A stretch of DNA of 64,000 nucleotides, taken from an uncultured Eubacteriales bacterium. GTDB taxonomy: Bacteria; Bacillota; Clostridia; Oscillospirales; Oscillospiraceae. A model generated the notes under the pieces. That model worked only from the letters and a program-made list of their open reading frames with translations. It made no database searches and was not told the DNA's origin. Below, piece after piece: positions 35,076 through 44,099 of this stretch. The position numbers and the translations under genes are program-made. Every line of letters begins with the position of its first letter. Within the stretch, counting starts at the first letter, position 1. The stretch covers positions 8,268-72,267 of the forward strand of contig CABVBV010000001.1 of NCBI GenBank assembly GCA_902496595.1, read 5' to 3'.

Positions 35076-37178
35076 TTATAATGCCCCGGCCGCTTCAAAC
35101 CCGGGTTCGAGCCTGAGCTCCGTCAGGGCCTTCTGCCTTCTTTCCAGCTCGTCGATCATGAGCCGCTGCGCCGCCTCCACCTCAGCCGCTATCTTCTTTT
35201 CAAGCTCGTCGGCCCTGAGCCGGCAGGCCGATATCCGCCTGCCCAGCTCGGCCTCGAAGTTCCCGGCTTCGGCATACAGGGCCAGGCCCAGCCGCTGGAT
35301 GAACTCGTTTGCGTATCTGTCCGCCGCAAGCTCTATCTCCTTTTTCATGAACGGGTCGAGGACGTCGCTGTTGAGGGAAACGTCCAGCATGAATTTCGTA
35401 TATTTCCCGCCGAAGCGGCCTTTGTTTATTTTGTCCCGCTTCACCTTCAGCCAAGCGGTCAGCCTGTTTCTGAAGCCCTCGTCCGGTCTGCAGAAATCTG
35501 CGTCGACCGCCGCTGCCGCCGACTCTTTGCAGAGACCGCGTATGAGGCCCTGGATATCCTCGAGTTCTCCGCTTCCGAGCCCCATCCGCTTTCCGTCTGC
35601 CCTCTTCTCATTGATATCCATCTTCTTGTCCAGCTCGTCCAGCAGTTTCCGGCAGGAACCCGCGAGCCCGGCGGCCCGCTTCTTCATGTAGTCCTCCCCG
35701 GTGAACACCGAGACGAAGGCGGCGGACATCTTCTGCGACCTGGGCAGGACGTATTCGTTCAGTATGTGCAGAGGCCAGCCTGCCAGCTCCATGCCCTTGT
35801 GGAGCTCGGCATTCTCGTTGAAGAGCTCGTCGCTGATGAGCTTGTAGCCCCGGAGTTCGGCCCTTTTCACGGCGTAGGCCTTGTCCGCCTCCATGCTCGA
35901 GCGCAGGGACTTGAGCAGTTCCGAGAGTTCGGAGCCGCTCTCCGTGCTCATGGCCTCGGCGACGCAGGCCCGGGCCTTCTCCAGCTTTTCCAGCTCCTCC
36001 CTCAGCGACCGGAGCCTGGCCGTTTTGCTCTCGTCCGCCCCGGCGCCGCCCGCCTTCACGGCAGCTATGCCCTTTGTAAAGTCCTCACTGAGCAGCTCGA
36101 CGGCTTTATTAATATTCTTCTGTATGGGCTCCATGAGCTGCCGGAGCTTTTCCGGGTCTTCGACGATGCGCCGGCACTCTGCGCCGAGGTCTTCGCAGAG
36201 CCTTTTGAAGTCTGCGCACGGCTCTCTGCTCTTCATCTTTCTCTGCATTTGCAGCTCCAGGCCGAAGAGCGCGTCCGCATCCTCCTGCTCCTGCCTCGTG
36301 AGGACGCCCCGGAGGAGATTCGTATAGTTGTAGGTATCGGCGGATTTTATCCGCTCTTCGAGCGCGTTCAGGGAATAGAACATCTTCTTCGGCATATCGA
36401 GCCCGAAGATGTTCTTCATATTGGCCTTTGCGTCCGCTATCGTGCTGTGGCTTATCCTGTTCTGCACTACGAAGACCCGGCCGTCTTCGAGCAGCCGCCT
36501 GAACGGGGCTTCGCAGTCCGAGATCTTCTCCCTCAGGAACTCGGTGTCGCTCTGGATTATCTTCTGGAAGACGACAACTATCATCTCGCAGCCCTGGCCA
36601 AGCACCTCGTCGAAGCGGTCGTTATCTCCGGCGGAGCTGTTTCTGCCGGGCGCGTCTATGAGCGTGACGCCCTTGGGCAGTTTCGAGCTGCCGGGCAGGT
36701 CGATGATCGCGCTGACCACGTCTTTGTAGAGTTCCTGGCCTTCGCCCGAGGCGGCCTGCTCCGGAGTGTAGCAGTAGTTCATGATGAAGCCGCCGCTGCT
36801 CACGTGCTCCACCACGGGCAGGCCCCCGGGGCTGCCGGTCTTGATTACGTCGACGGTCGGGGCGTTTTTTGCGCTCCTTCCCGCCTTTACCCAGACCGGG
36901 ATGGGCGAGGTCGTGTGCAGGCCCTCCGGGACTATTATCCAACCCGAGGCCGCGTTCACGAAGGTGCTCTTGCCCGCGCTGGACGCGCCCAGGAACAGCA
37001 CCCTCACCGGCCCCTGCCTGAGCCTCAGCCACGCCTCGCGGAGCAGCTCCGCCGCCTCAGCGTTCTCATGCTTCTTCGCCATGGGGAAGAGTTTCTCCTC
37101 CACCAGCTTCCTGAGGTCATAAAACAGCTTGTCGAGCTCCTCTATGCTCTTTTCATTTCCCCACTTCATCTCATCCAC
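35076..37178 (-). CDS. dynamin-like GTPase, third of three
   Basis: The protein has 700 residues. After about 55 helical residues come G1 GASSAGKST (64-72), a Thr-Thr switch (HTTSPIPVWV) and G3 DAPG (175-178), as in the Dynamin_N family; the G4 position reads VQNR, not the usual TKxD. The C-terminal 450 residues are long helices suited to a stalk. Bacterial dynamins bind and remodel membranes, often as two-gene pairs. The start is a GTG at 37178, with an ATG three codons later (37169) as an alternative. It is separated from the preceding dynamin gene by 34 bases. Confidence 0.85.
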   Translation of the reverse strand: MDEMKWGNEKSIEELDKLFYDLRKLVEEKLFPMAKKHENAEAAELLREAWLRLRQGPVRVLFLGASSAGKSTFVNAASGWIIVPEGLHTTSPIPVWVKAGRSAKNAPTVDVIKTGSPGGLPVVEHVSSGGFIMNYCYTPEQAASGEGQELYKDVVSAIIDLPGSSKLPKGVTLIDAPGRNSSAGDNDRFDEVLGQGCEMIVVVFQKIIQSDTEFLREKISDCEAPFRRLLEDGRVFVVQNRISHSTIADAKANMKNIFGLDMPKKMFYSLNALEERIKSADTYNYTNLLRGVLTRQEQEDADALFGLELQMQRKMKSREPCADFKRLCEDLGAECRRIVEDPEKLRQLMEPIQKNINKAVELLSEDFTKGIAAVKAGGAGADESKTARLRSLREELEKLEKARACVAEAMSTESGSELSELLKSLRSSMEADKAYAVKRAELRGYKLISDELFNENAELHKGMELAGWPLHILNEYVLPRSQKMSAAFVSVFTGEDYMKKRAAGLAGSCRKLLDELDKKMDINEKRADGKRMGLGSGELEDIQGLIRGLCKESAAAAVDADFCRPDEGFRNRLTAWLKVKRDKINKGRFGGKYTKFMLDVSLNSDVLDPFMKKEIELAADRYANEFIQRLGLALYAEAGNFEAELGRRISACRLRADELEKKIAAEVEAAQRLMIDELERRQKALTELRLEPGFEAAGAL

Positions 37179-37212
37179 CCCGCTCAGATTAGTCTGCCGC
37201 GCAGGCCCGGCC

Positions 37213-39354
37213 TCAGCCGTTCTGAAGGCTGCTCTGCATATACAGAATGTCGGATTTTATCTCTTCGCACTTCCTCTTGAGCTCGGCGGCCTTCTCGCTC
37301 TCCTGCGTCCGCTCCCCGCTCTTGGCCCTCAGCCGCTCCTCCAGCTCGGACAGCGTGACCTCCAGCGAGACAAAGAGCTTTATGTGGCTCATACATATCT
37401 TGGTCTTCGTCATGTCGAAGGCTGCGGTGGTCTCGAGGAAGATGTTGCTGCTCGTGTAGTCGGACATACCGTTCACCACGGCCTCGGCCATGGGTGCGAA
37501 GAGGTTCTTCGTTATCTTGTTCCACAGCCAGTCCGCCGCCTGGGGGAAGAACTTCGTGATGATGCCCAGCTTGCACTTCGAGACGTATCTCCTGATGGAT
37601 TCCTCAAAGCGCCGGCCGCTCATCATGCAGGAGTCCGCGATGATCTCCTTCACCTTCTCCTCCAGATCCAGCTCCAGCTGCCTGAAGATCTCGTCCACGA
37701 TGACGGACTCCGGGAGGCTGGCGCCGAGGTTCGCCGCGCCCATGTTCCGGAGCGACTCGACCCTGGTGTTGAGCAGGTTCGCCTGGTTCGCTATGAACAG
37801 CCTGACCTCCTCCATGACCGCGAACGGGGTCTGGTAATCGTCCGTGCGCCGCTCGTCCAGGGCCTTGAGCAGCTGGCCGGTGCAGTATTCGTAGGTGCTC
37901 TTTATCTGCTCCGGCAGCATGGAGCGCAGGAACTGCTCCCTGCCCTCCACGTCCATGCTCAGGTAGTCCCTGAACCGGCTGCGGAAGTCCAGGGGCATGG
38001 CCGTGCGCAGGGCGTTGCCCGCGCAGTCGGTGATCAGGTCGGGAGTGATGTCCTCGAGCAGCCTGGTGAAGCTCTGCCTGTACTTCTGGTTGAGCGCCAT
38101 GAGCGCCGTGGTGATCCCGGCCTGCTCCTCGGCGTCGTCCTCCCTGAGCGCGGCGAAGTTCTCCCTGCGCCGCTCCAGCTCCGCCATGCTGAGGTTTATG
38201 TCCCCGACGCGCTTGTCAGCCGCGTTCATCACCCCGTCTATGACGGGCACGAGCTCACGTATCCTGCGCACAGCAACGGAGTTCCGGCCGAAGCAGAGCT
38301 TGTACGCCTTGCGCTTTATCGCCTCCGCGAGCTCAGGTATGCCCGAGGTCTCCACAAGCTCCGCCCTGTCGAAGCCCTCGAGCTCCTCGCGCTCAAATTC
38401 CTCCAGCTCGCGCAGGCTGCTCACCGCCTCCTCGCCGCTCCCGGCCGGGGCGCAGTCCACATATGGATACTCTCCCAGAAGGCCCAGGCGGCCCCGGTAG
38501 GCGTTTATAAAGAACACGTTCTCCTCCGCCAGCCTCCGGATCTCGGCCTCGTCCATGCCGAGGTCGCTGTTGCGGTAGAGGGCGCAGACGCTCTCAATGA
38601 ACGGCGCCTTCGCCGGGACGCCGTACCAGTCATTGTAGACGAAAAACAGGTTCTCGGGGGATACCGCCCTGAAAGGCTCTATGTCCCCGGAGTCGGAGCT
38701 CCGGGTCTGAGCGTTCCGGCAGCCCAGCACATATTGGTAGAGAAAGCGCTTCTCGTCGAGGTTCAGGTTGGCGCTCTTCGTCACGAAGACCACGGCGTCC
38801 ACTCCCTCGCGCAGCACCCTTATCGTCTTGCGGCTGTCGACGGTGGTCGCCGCGATGCCCAGGGTGTCTATCAGGGTCAGCCCGCCCTCGAGCAGACGGC
38901 TGCAGGTCTTCACCGCCCCGAACTCCACCGAGTTGTAGCGGCTCCTGTCCCGGTTGGCGATGTCCTCGATATTATAGCAATACTCCCGCTTGAACGTGTT
39001 CAGGTCGCAGGTCTTGCGTTTGAATTTCCCGTCCTCGGTGAGATAGATCTCGGCCTGCGAGGCCTTCTCGTCCCGGTAGCCTATCCAGACCGGTATCGGA
39101 GAGGACACGCTGGGGTTCTCGGGCAGCGCGAGTTCGCCTATGAGGGCGTTTATGGCCGTGCTCTTGCCCGTGCTCGTCACCCCGACGAAGGCCGTGCGCA
39201 CGAGCCCCTGGCCCAGCCTCGGCTCCAGGTGCCTCAGCGTCCTGGTGCTGTTATCGTCACCCATGAGCTCCGTCATCTCTGCCAGCGCACGCACATGGCC
39301 GGAGAGCCGCTCCACCGCCTTGCCTGCGGTGACTTTGTCTTCACAGCTTGTCAT
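37213..39354 (-). CDS. dynamin-like GTPase, second of three
   Basis: The protein has 713 residues from the ATG at 39354, which has GGGAGG 9 bases upstream; an in-frame ATG at 39363 lies directly against that site. G1 GVTSTGKST is at 58-66, the switch region SSPIPVWIGYR follows, and G3 DTLG is at 163-166; the G4-like strand reads FVYNDWYG. The rest is helical, with charged heptads in the final 80 residues suggesting a coiled coil. It shares the SPIPVW switch with the third dynamin, so the two are paralogues that probably assemble together. Confidence 0.85.
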   Translation of the reverse strand: MTSCEDKVTAGKAVERLSGHVRALAEMTELMGDDNSTRTLRHLEPRLGQGLVRTAFVGVTSTGKSTAINALIGELALPENPSVSSPIPVWIGYRDEKASQAEIYLTEDGKFKRKTCDLNTFKREYCYNIEDIANRDRSRYNSVEFGAVKTCSRLLEGGLTLIDTLGIAATTVDSRKTIRVLREGVDAVVFVTKSANLNLDEKRFLYQYVLGCRNAQTRSSDSGDIEPFRAVSPENLFFVYNDWYGVPAKAPFIESVCALYRNSDLGMDEAEIRRLAEENVFFINAYRGRLGLLGEYPYVDCAPAGSGEEAVSSLRELEEFEREELEGFDRAELVETSGIPELAEAIKRKAYKLCFGRNSVAVRRIRELVPVIDGVMNAADKRVGDINLSMAELERRRENFAALREDDAEEQAGITTALMALNQKYRQSFTRLLEDITPDLITDCAGNALRTAMPLDFRSRFRDYLSMDVEGREQFLRSMLPEQIKSTYEYCTGQLLKALDERRTDDYQTPFAVMEEVRLFIANQANLLNTRVESLRNMGAANLGASLPESVIVDEIFRQLELDLEEKVKEIIADSCMMSGRRFEESIRRYVSKCKLGIITKFFPQAADWLWNKITKNLFAPMAEAVVNGMSDYTSSNIFLETTAAFDMTKTKICMSHIKLFVSLEVTLSELEERLRAKSGERTQESEKAAELKRKCEEIKSDILYMQSSLQNG

Positions 39355-39376
39355 TTCACGCATCCTCCCTGCATTC

Positions 39377-41068
39377 TCAGAGCTCCGCCTTCAATGCCAC
39401 CAGGTCGTGGAGGCCCCTGCTGAGGTTCGCGGCCGCCTCCTCGGCCCTGCGCCCGCTCTCTTCAAATTCCTCTCTCCTGGCCCTGATGCGTCCGCCGTAG
39501 TCCGCGGTCATCTTCCTGTACTGCTCGTCCAGGAGGCTGCAGAGCCTCGGGAACACGCTGTCGGCCAGCTGGCAGCAGAGTTTGTCCTCAGCCTCGTCCA
39601 TCTGCTTCAAGACCTCCTTGCGGAGATTTGATACGTAGAGGCTCAGCGGCATGGCCGAATCCACAACGACCACGAGCCGCTTCTGAGCCGCGTCGCTCAG
39701 ATCGTCCAGGAGCGATTTGAGGCCCAGCAGGCCCAGGGCGTCCAGGTATCCGCCGAGCATATTCGTTATGAGCAGCTTGACGCCCATCGTCAGGCCCTTG
39801 GTGAGCACGTCGGCCAGGGCGGTGTGGTAGTCGCCCATATTCACTCCCTCGGTCTTGAGGAAGTCCAGCTCCATATCCTGATCCTGCTCGCCGGCCCCGG
39901 CGTCCACCTCGCTCACGGCCCTTTTGAACCGGCCTATGAGTTTGGAGAAGCGCTCCTCCGTCCTGGGTATGAGCAGGGTCGCCGCGACCTCCGAGGTCAT
40001 CCTGCCGAGGAAGCTGTTGACCACCTCTCCCAGATAGTCGCCCGTGAGCTGCCGGAGATCCTCCTTGGGGTTGTCGGACTTCGCGGCGGCCTCGTCTATG
40101 AGCCCCGGCAGGGCGGATCTCAGGGCGGAGAACATGGCCTTCGTCTCGGCTCTGAGCTTCTCGTTCTCCTCTTCGCTCAGGAGCCGGCTGAGGCCGTAGC
40201 GGTCGGTCTCGGCCATGGCGACGAAGCTCTTCTCCGCGCTCCTGCAGCGCTCCGCGGCTTCGGAGGCGGCGGCTGCCGCCGCCCTCTCGCGCTCCAGCGC
40301 GAGCTCCAGCTTCTCCTCAGTCCTCTCGCAGCACTTGAGCGCCGCCGCCCGGCCGGAGCCCGTGTCCTTCCGGTCAAGTATGTCGCGCACCGCCGCGTCC
40401 AGAGCAAGGGCGAGGCCGGACTCGCGCTTCGGCCGGCACTCGACCACCGTCACCTTCTGCCTGCCCAGCATCGCCTCCGCCATCTTGCCCAGGGCCGCGT
40501 TGCCCCTGGGCGTTCTGTACATCAGCACTACGCAGGCCCGCTCCGCTATGCAGCGCTCGCCGGAGAGCCAGCGGCAAAGGACGTCGTAGTCCTCAGAAAA
40601 CCCTCCCGCATCCGCCGCCGCGACGAGGATGCAGCCCGTGCAGCCCGAACCGAGACTGTTCAGCCGCTCGAGGCTCATGTCCCGGAGCATCAGGAACCTC
40701 AGCCCGCAGCGCTTGAGCGCGGGGTTCGGGGCCTTCACCGTGCATTCGCGCAGCTCGGAGAGCCTGGCCCCGCAGACGCTCCTGAAGTCCTCTGCGCTCA
40801 GATAGTGCTCCGTCGCTCCGGAGGCGTTCACCGCCCTTATCGAGAAGCTCTCCCCGTATTCCGCGTTCACCGGGAAGTCCGGGGCCGCCTCCGGCCCGAA
40901 GAGCGGGCTTTCCAGGCACAGCAGCGAGAAGGGCAGGGCCTCCTGCGCGCCCGCGACCAGCAGCTTCTCGGCTCCTGCTCCGGAGGCCCGGAGCAGGCCG
41001 CGCTCGTATTCCGTATCCACAGGCAGGGAGCTCAGCAGCTCCTCCAGCCTCGCCGTCGTCTCCTCCAT
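39377..41068 (-). CDS. degenerate dynamin-like protein without a P-loop
   Basis: The protein has 563 residues from the ATG at 41068 (GGGGG 5 bases upstream); an ATG at 41086 overlapping the M48 stop is the alternative. The layout copies the two dynamins downstream, but the G1 position reads VAGAQEALPFS (residues 38-48), with no GK[ST], and no DxxG is apparent. GCTGCILVAAADAGGFSEDYD later resembles the strand after G3. The C-terminal half has amphipathic helices, including GVKLLITNMLGGYLDALGLLGLKSLL, a possible membrane-binding paddle. I infer a pseudo-GTPase that regulates or nucleates the active pair. Confidence 0.6.
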   Translation of the reverse strand: MEETTARLEELLSSLPVDTEYERGLLRASGAGAEKLLVAGAQEALPFSLLCLESPLFGPEAAPDFPVNAEYGESFSIRAVNASGATEHYLSAEDFRSVCGARLSELRECTVKAPNPALKRCGLRFLMLRDMSLERLNSLGSGCTGCILVAAADAGGFSEDYDVLCRWLSGERCIAERACVVLMYRTPRGNAALGKMAEAMLGRQKVTVVECRPKRESGLALALDAAVRDILDRKDTGSGRAAALKCCERTEEKLELALERERAAAAAASEAAERCRSAEKSFVAMAETDRYGLSRLLSEEENEKLRAETKAMFSALRSALPGLIDEAAAKSDNPKEDLRQLTGDYLGEVVNSFLGRMTSEVAATLLIPRTEERFSKLIGRFKRAVSEVDAGAGEQDQDMELDFLKTEGVNMGDYHTALADVLTKGLTMGVKLLITNMLGGYLDALGLLGLKSLLDDLSDAAQKRLVVVVDSAMPLSLYVSNLRKEVLKQMDEAEDKLCCQLADSVFPRLCSLLDEQYRKMTADYGGRIRARREEFEESGRRAEEAAANLSRGLHDLVALKAEL

Positions 41069-41082
41069 GTCCGCCGCCCCCT

Positions 41083-42066
41083 TCATTCGTTCGTCAGCTG
41101 GAAGGACATGAACCTGCCCAGCACCGCGTCGCTCAGCAGCCCCGGATACTCCCCGGGGTCGAAGCCCAGGCAGCGGTAGAAGAGCTGGGACTGGCTGAAG
41201 TTTATCATCGCCATGGCCCTGTGCCTGTCGTGCGGGTGGCTCCCGGAGCTCACGGTCAGCTTCGAAGCATTGTCGAACAGCCTGTCCATGGCGCTCTGGA
41301 GCTCCTCATAGTCCACGGCCCGGCTCCAGTCGGTGCGGTCGGGCCAGTTCTTGCCCGCGAGCTCCAGCTTCAGCAGGGACGAGACTCCGTACAGGGCCGC
41401 CCTTGACGCGGCGTACTCGGGCGCACAGCCCGGAAGATGCTCCAGCATCCACCTCGCGCAGACGATCATCCCCGCCCTGTCCGCGCTGTACTCCTTGTCG
41501 CTGCCGTAGCTCGAGTCGGAGCCCAGCGTGGAGTGGTGGCACTGGGTGTGCCCCAGCTCATGGCCCACGATGAAGCACAGCTCCTCGACCTTGAGCATAC
41601 CGTGCTCCTTGAAAAACTGGTCGGATATGTATATCCAGACCTTGTCCTGATAGTCCAGCGCAAAGGCGTTATAGCGCAGCTCGTCTCCTCCCGAGGTGTA
41701 GAGGTTCGTGATGGGAGGGACGCCTGTGAGCGTTTTCGAGGCGAAGACGCAGACGTTGTAGAGCAGCGGGTACTCCCCAAAGGGTATGGAGCGGACGTCG
41801 CCCATGCCTGTCTTGAGCTGCCTCGCCGCCTCGGCGAAGCCGGCCCGCTGGAGATAGGGGTTCTCCTTCGCCTTTTCTGAGAAGCGCCTGATGCGCTCCG
41901 CCTCTCCGGCCGTGGCGTATTCCGGGACGGAGAGCGGCTGACGCAGCCGCTCCTTCGTCTCCTCTATGTAGTCGTACAGGCCGGGAAAGACAAAGCCCTC
42001 CTTCAGCCAGTTCGTTCCGTAATACTCGAACCTCGTCGTGTTCCGCTCCGCAGCCCCGGTCTTCAT
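41083..42066 (-). CDS. M48-type zinc metallopeptidase
   Basis: The protein has 327 residues and no membrane segment. The zinc motif HELGH (169-173) follows ELCFIVG, and the third ligand lies in EYSADRAG (Glu192), the E-x3-D pattern of the M48 family. Typical M48 members (HtpX, Ste24) have membrane helices; their absence here suggests a cytosolic protease acting on another system component. GGGGAGAG precedes the ATG at 42066, and its stop overlaps an upstream ATG of the next gene (ATGA). Proteases in such operons are candidate effectors or activators. Confidence 0.8.
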   Translation of the reverse strand: MKTGAAERNTTRFEYYGTNWLKEGFVFPGLYDYIEETKERLRQPLSVPEYATAGEAERIRRFSEKAKENPYLQRAGFAEAARQLKTGMGDVRSIPFGEYPLLYNVCVFASKTLTGVPPITNLYTSGGDELRYNAFALDYQDKVWIYISDQFFKEHGMLKVEELCFIVGHELGHTQCHHSTLGSDSSYGSDKEYSADRAGMIVCARWMLEHLPGCAPEYAASRAALYGVSSLLKLELAGKNWPDRTDWSRAVDYEELQSAMDRLFDNASKLTVSSGSHPHDRHRAMAMINFSQSQLFYRCLGFDPGEYPGLLSDAVLGRFMSFQLTNE

Positions 42067-42078
42067 ACGCTCTCCCCC

Positions 42079-42261
42079 TCAGTCCGTCTTCCGCTCCTGC
42101 ATCCCGGAGCTCTCGAAAGGCTGGACGGAGGCGATGTGGTGCTTGAGCGCGAACAGCACGTCCGCGTCCTCCGGATACAGCCTCTCGGCCTTCCTCAGCC
42201 CTTCATATGTGCAGATGATAACACGTCTTTTTCTCTGAACGTCCGGTTCGTTTCCGCTCAC
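42079..42261 (-). CDS. small protein, 60 residues
   Basis: A GTG at 42261 overlaps the stop of the vWA gene by 4 bases (GTGA), with AGGGA just upstream, and the frame ends 12 bases before the M48 start. The product is charged, with one helical stretch (TYEGLRKAERLYPEDADVLFALKHHIASVQPF). The tight fit between two real genes supports it, but I know no relative. Confidence 0.45.
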   Translation of the reverse strand: MSGNEPDVQRKRRVIICTYEGLRKAERLYPEDADVLFALKHHIASVQPFESSGMQERKTD

Positions 42262-42905
42262 TTTTCCCTGCCCCTGCGGCTTTTGGCGTAGCCCTCGATA
42301 TCGGCCTTCCAGGAGGCTCTCGGGGCCGCGTTGGCGCGGATGCGGCTGGCCTCGGCGCACACCGCGGCGTAGTTTCTCCTCGTGCCCTCAGGGTCGGCGC
42401 TGTAAGTCGCGGCCCTGTCGGCGGGGATGCCCATGCTCCCGGCCACCTTTATGGCGTCCATATTCGCGCCGAGGAAGATGAACTCCCAGCCGCGCTCACT
42501 CTGCACCCGCTCGACCAGCCGCTTCACCCGGGCGCTGTCGTACTCGCGGCTCGCGTTCTCCAGCCCGTCGGTCGTGATGACGAAGAGCACCTTCCCGGGC
42601 CTGGACTCGTCCGCGTCCCCCTCCTGCGCCGCGATGACCCGGCTGACCGTCCTGCCTATGGCGTCCAGCAGCGCCGTGCAGCCCCTGACGTAGTAGTCGG
42701 CCGCCGTGATGGGCCGGATCTCCCGGATATCCCTGCGCTCGTGCAGGAGCTCGTACTCGTCGTCGAAGAGCACCGTGGTCACGAGGGCCTCGCCCGGCTC
42801 CTTCTTCTGCCTCTCGATCATGGCGTTGTAGCCCCCGATGGTGTCGCTCTCCAGCCCCGTCATGGAGCCGCTGCGGTCAAGGATGAATACCAGTTCCGTT
42901 TTCAC
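42258..42905 (-). CDS. cytosolic von Willebrand A domain protein (TerY-like)
   Basis: The protein has 215 residues. The whole length is a vWA domain: MIDAS DRSGSM (10-15), a central G-C-T-A-L-L-D-A segment and the ITTDGLENAS strand. There is no signal peptide, unlike the vWA protein of the other NTPase operon. The start is a GTG with GGAGG 9 bases upstream. Single-domain vWA proteins of this type (TerY-like) recruit partners in a metal-dependent way in tellurite-resistance-type and GTPase islands. It follows the macro-domain gene by 79 bases. Confidence 0.8.
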   Translation of the reverse strand: MKTELVFILDRSGSMTGLESDTIGGYNAMIERQKKEPGEALVTTVLFDDEYELLHERRDIREIRPITAADYYVRGCTALLDAIGRTVSRVIAAQEGDADESRPGKVLFVITTDGLENASREYDSARVKRLVERVQSERGWEFIFLGANMDAIKVAGSMGIPADRAATYSADPEGTRRNYAAVCAEASRIRANAAPRASWKADIEGYAKSRRGREK

Positions 42906-42984
42906 AATAAAAAACCTCCAATCAGTTATACTGACCGGAGGATAACACATCTCGTCTATAAAAATGTCGCTTCTAGGGCGACAT

Positions 42985-44001
42985 TTAGAAGCCCAGCGGC
43001 TTCTCACCGAAGTGGAAGAGCGCCTCGTTTATTTCAAAGATGTCGAAAACGCCCTCTGAGATGTAATATTCTATTATCAGGTCGCTGCGGCTGCCGTGCG
43101 AGAGGGCGTAGCCCGCCCTGCCGAGGAAGTCCCTTGTCTCGTCGAGGTTGAGCCTCAGCGCCACGGCCAGGGCAAGGACGGTGGGCTTGCCCGGGACGTA
43201 GCCGTCCTTCCTGAGCTTTGAAAAGTGCTTCCTGTCCATATTGGCCCTCTTGTACACCTCGGTGTCTGTGAAGCCCTTTTCGTCAATGAGCCTGAGCAGC
43301 ATACGGCTGAAGGACTCGTCCATGTTCATGAGCAAGTCCGCGAGGCTCCGCCTTCCCTTGCCGGCCACGGCGAAGGCCCCGAGGGGCGCACTGCTGCCAT
43401 ACTGCCGAGGCGCGGCCGAGGGCTCGGGAGCTCCGGCGGCAAAGCCGATGCCGGACGGGTCGGGCTCCCTGCCCATGTTCAGCTCCAGGTAGCCGTCCAG
43501 CTCCCGGAACCGGTCTCCCGGCCGGGCCGGGCCCGGCGCCCCGTCCGGAAGCGAGAGCAGGACTCTGAGCTCGTGCCCGTTGAGGAAATCCCGGATAACG
43601 CCGACGGCGACTTCCAGGGCCAGCTCCTCCGGGAAACCGTAGCCCCCGACGGAGACGAGCGGGAGGGCCACGTCCGAGAAGCCGCGCCTGAATGCGAGCT
43701 CGAGGCAGGAGCGGTAGCAGGAGGCCAGGAGCTCTTTCTCACCCTCCGAACCCCCGCGCCAGACCGGCCCGACGGTATGTATGATATATTTTGCGGGCAG
43801 GCCGTAGCCCTTTGTAACTACCGCCCCGCCCGTCTCACAGCAGCCGATGGCGGCGCAGGCCGCGGCGAGCTTCGCGCTGCCAGCCGCCTCGAAGAGCTCC
43901 GCGCAGACCCCTCCGCCGCGCCGCAGCGAGGGCGTGGCGGGATTCACCACCGCGTCCACCGCCAGCTCTGTGAGCCTGTCTCTCACCATTGCAAAGGGCA
44001 T
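42985..44001 (-). CDS. macro domain protein with C-terminal HTH-like domain
   Basis: The protein has 338 residues from the ATG at 44001 (GGAGGTGA upstream). The first ~150 form a macro domain: VDAVVNPATPSLRRGGGVC, then IIHTVGPVW and ALPLVSVGGYGFP, the usual ADP-ribose contacts. After a Pro/Ala-rich linker, residues about 210-338 make a helical domain (FTDTEVYKRANMDRKHFSKLRKDGY, then PTVLALAVALRLNLDETRDFL) that resembles a XRE-like HTH. It is first in the operon, so it may sense ADP-ribose derivatives and control the operon, or reverse ADP-ribosylation. Neither is shown. Confidence 0.8.
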   Translation of the reverse strand: MPFAMVRDRLTELAVDAVVNPATPSLRRGGGVCAELFEAAGSAKLAAACAAIGCCETGGAVVTKGYGLPAKYIIHTVGPVWRGGSEGEKELLASCYRSCLELAFRRGFSDVALPLVSVGGYGFPEELALEVAVGVIRDFLNGHELRVLLSLPDGAPGPARPGDRFRELDGYLELNMGREPDPSGIGFAAGAPEPSAAPRQYGSSAPLGAFAVAGKGRRSLADLLMNMDESFSRMLLRLIDEKGFTDTEVYKRANMDRKHFSKLRKDGYVPGKPTVLALAVALRLNLDETRDFLGRAGYALSHGSRSDLIIEYYISEGVFDIFEINEALFHFGEKPLGF

Positions 44002-44032
44002 CTCCCTCACCTCCATCACGATATGCACAGAC

Positions 44033-44062
44033 ATTATATACCTGTCACGCCGGAGATTACAA
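44033..44062 (-). promoter_or_regulatory. promoter of the macro/dynamin/Hsp70 operon
   Basis: On the minus strand TTGTAA (44057-44062) and TATAAT (44033-44038) are 18 bases apart, placing the start of transcription near 44026 and giving a leader of about 25 bases. Confidence 0.6.
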
Positions 44063-44063
44063 C

Positions 44064-44094
44064 CGCCCCGGGAACCTTTCCGGTTCCCGGGGCG
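44064..44094 (-). terminator. hairpin after the five-gene sugar operon
   Basis: A 13-bp GC-rich stem (left arm CCGCCCCGGGAACC, loop TTTCC) lies just after the stop codon of the TIM-like gene. It has no U tract on the minus strand, so termination may be incomplete, and it touches the -35 box of the next operon. Confidence 0.55.
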
Positions 44095-44099
44095 TCTTT

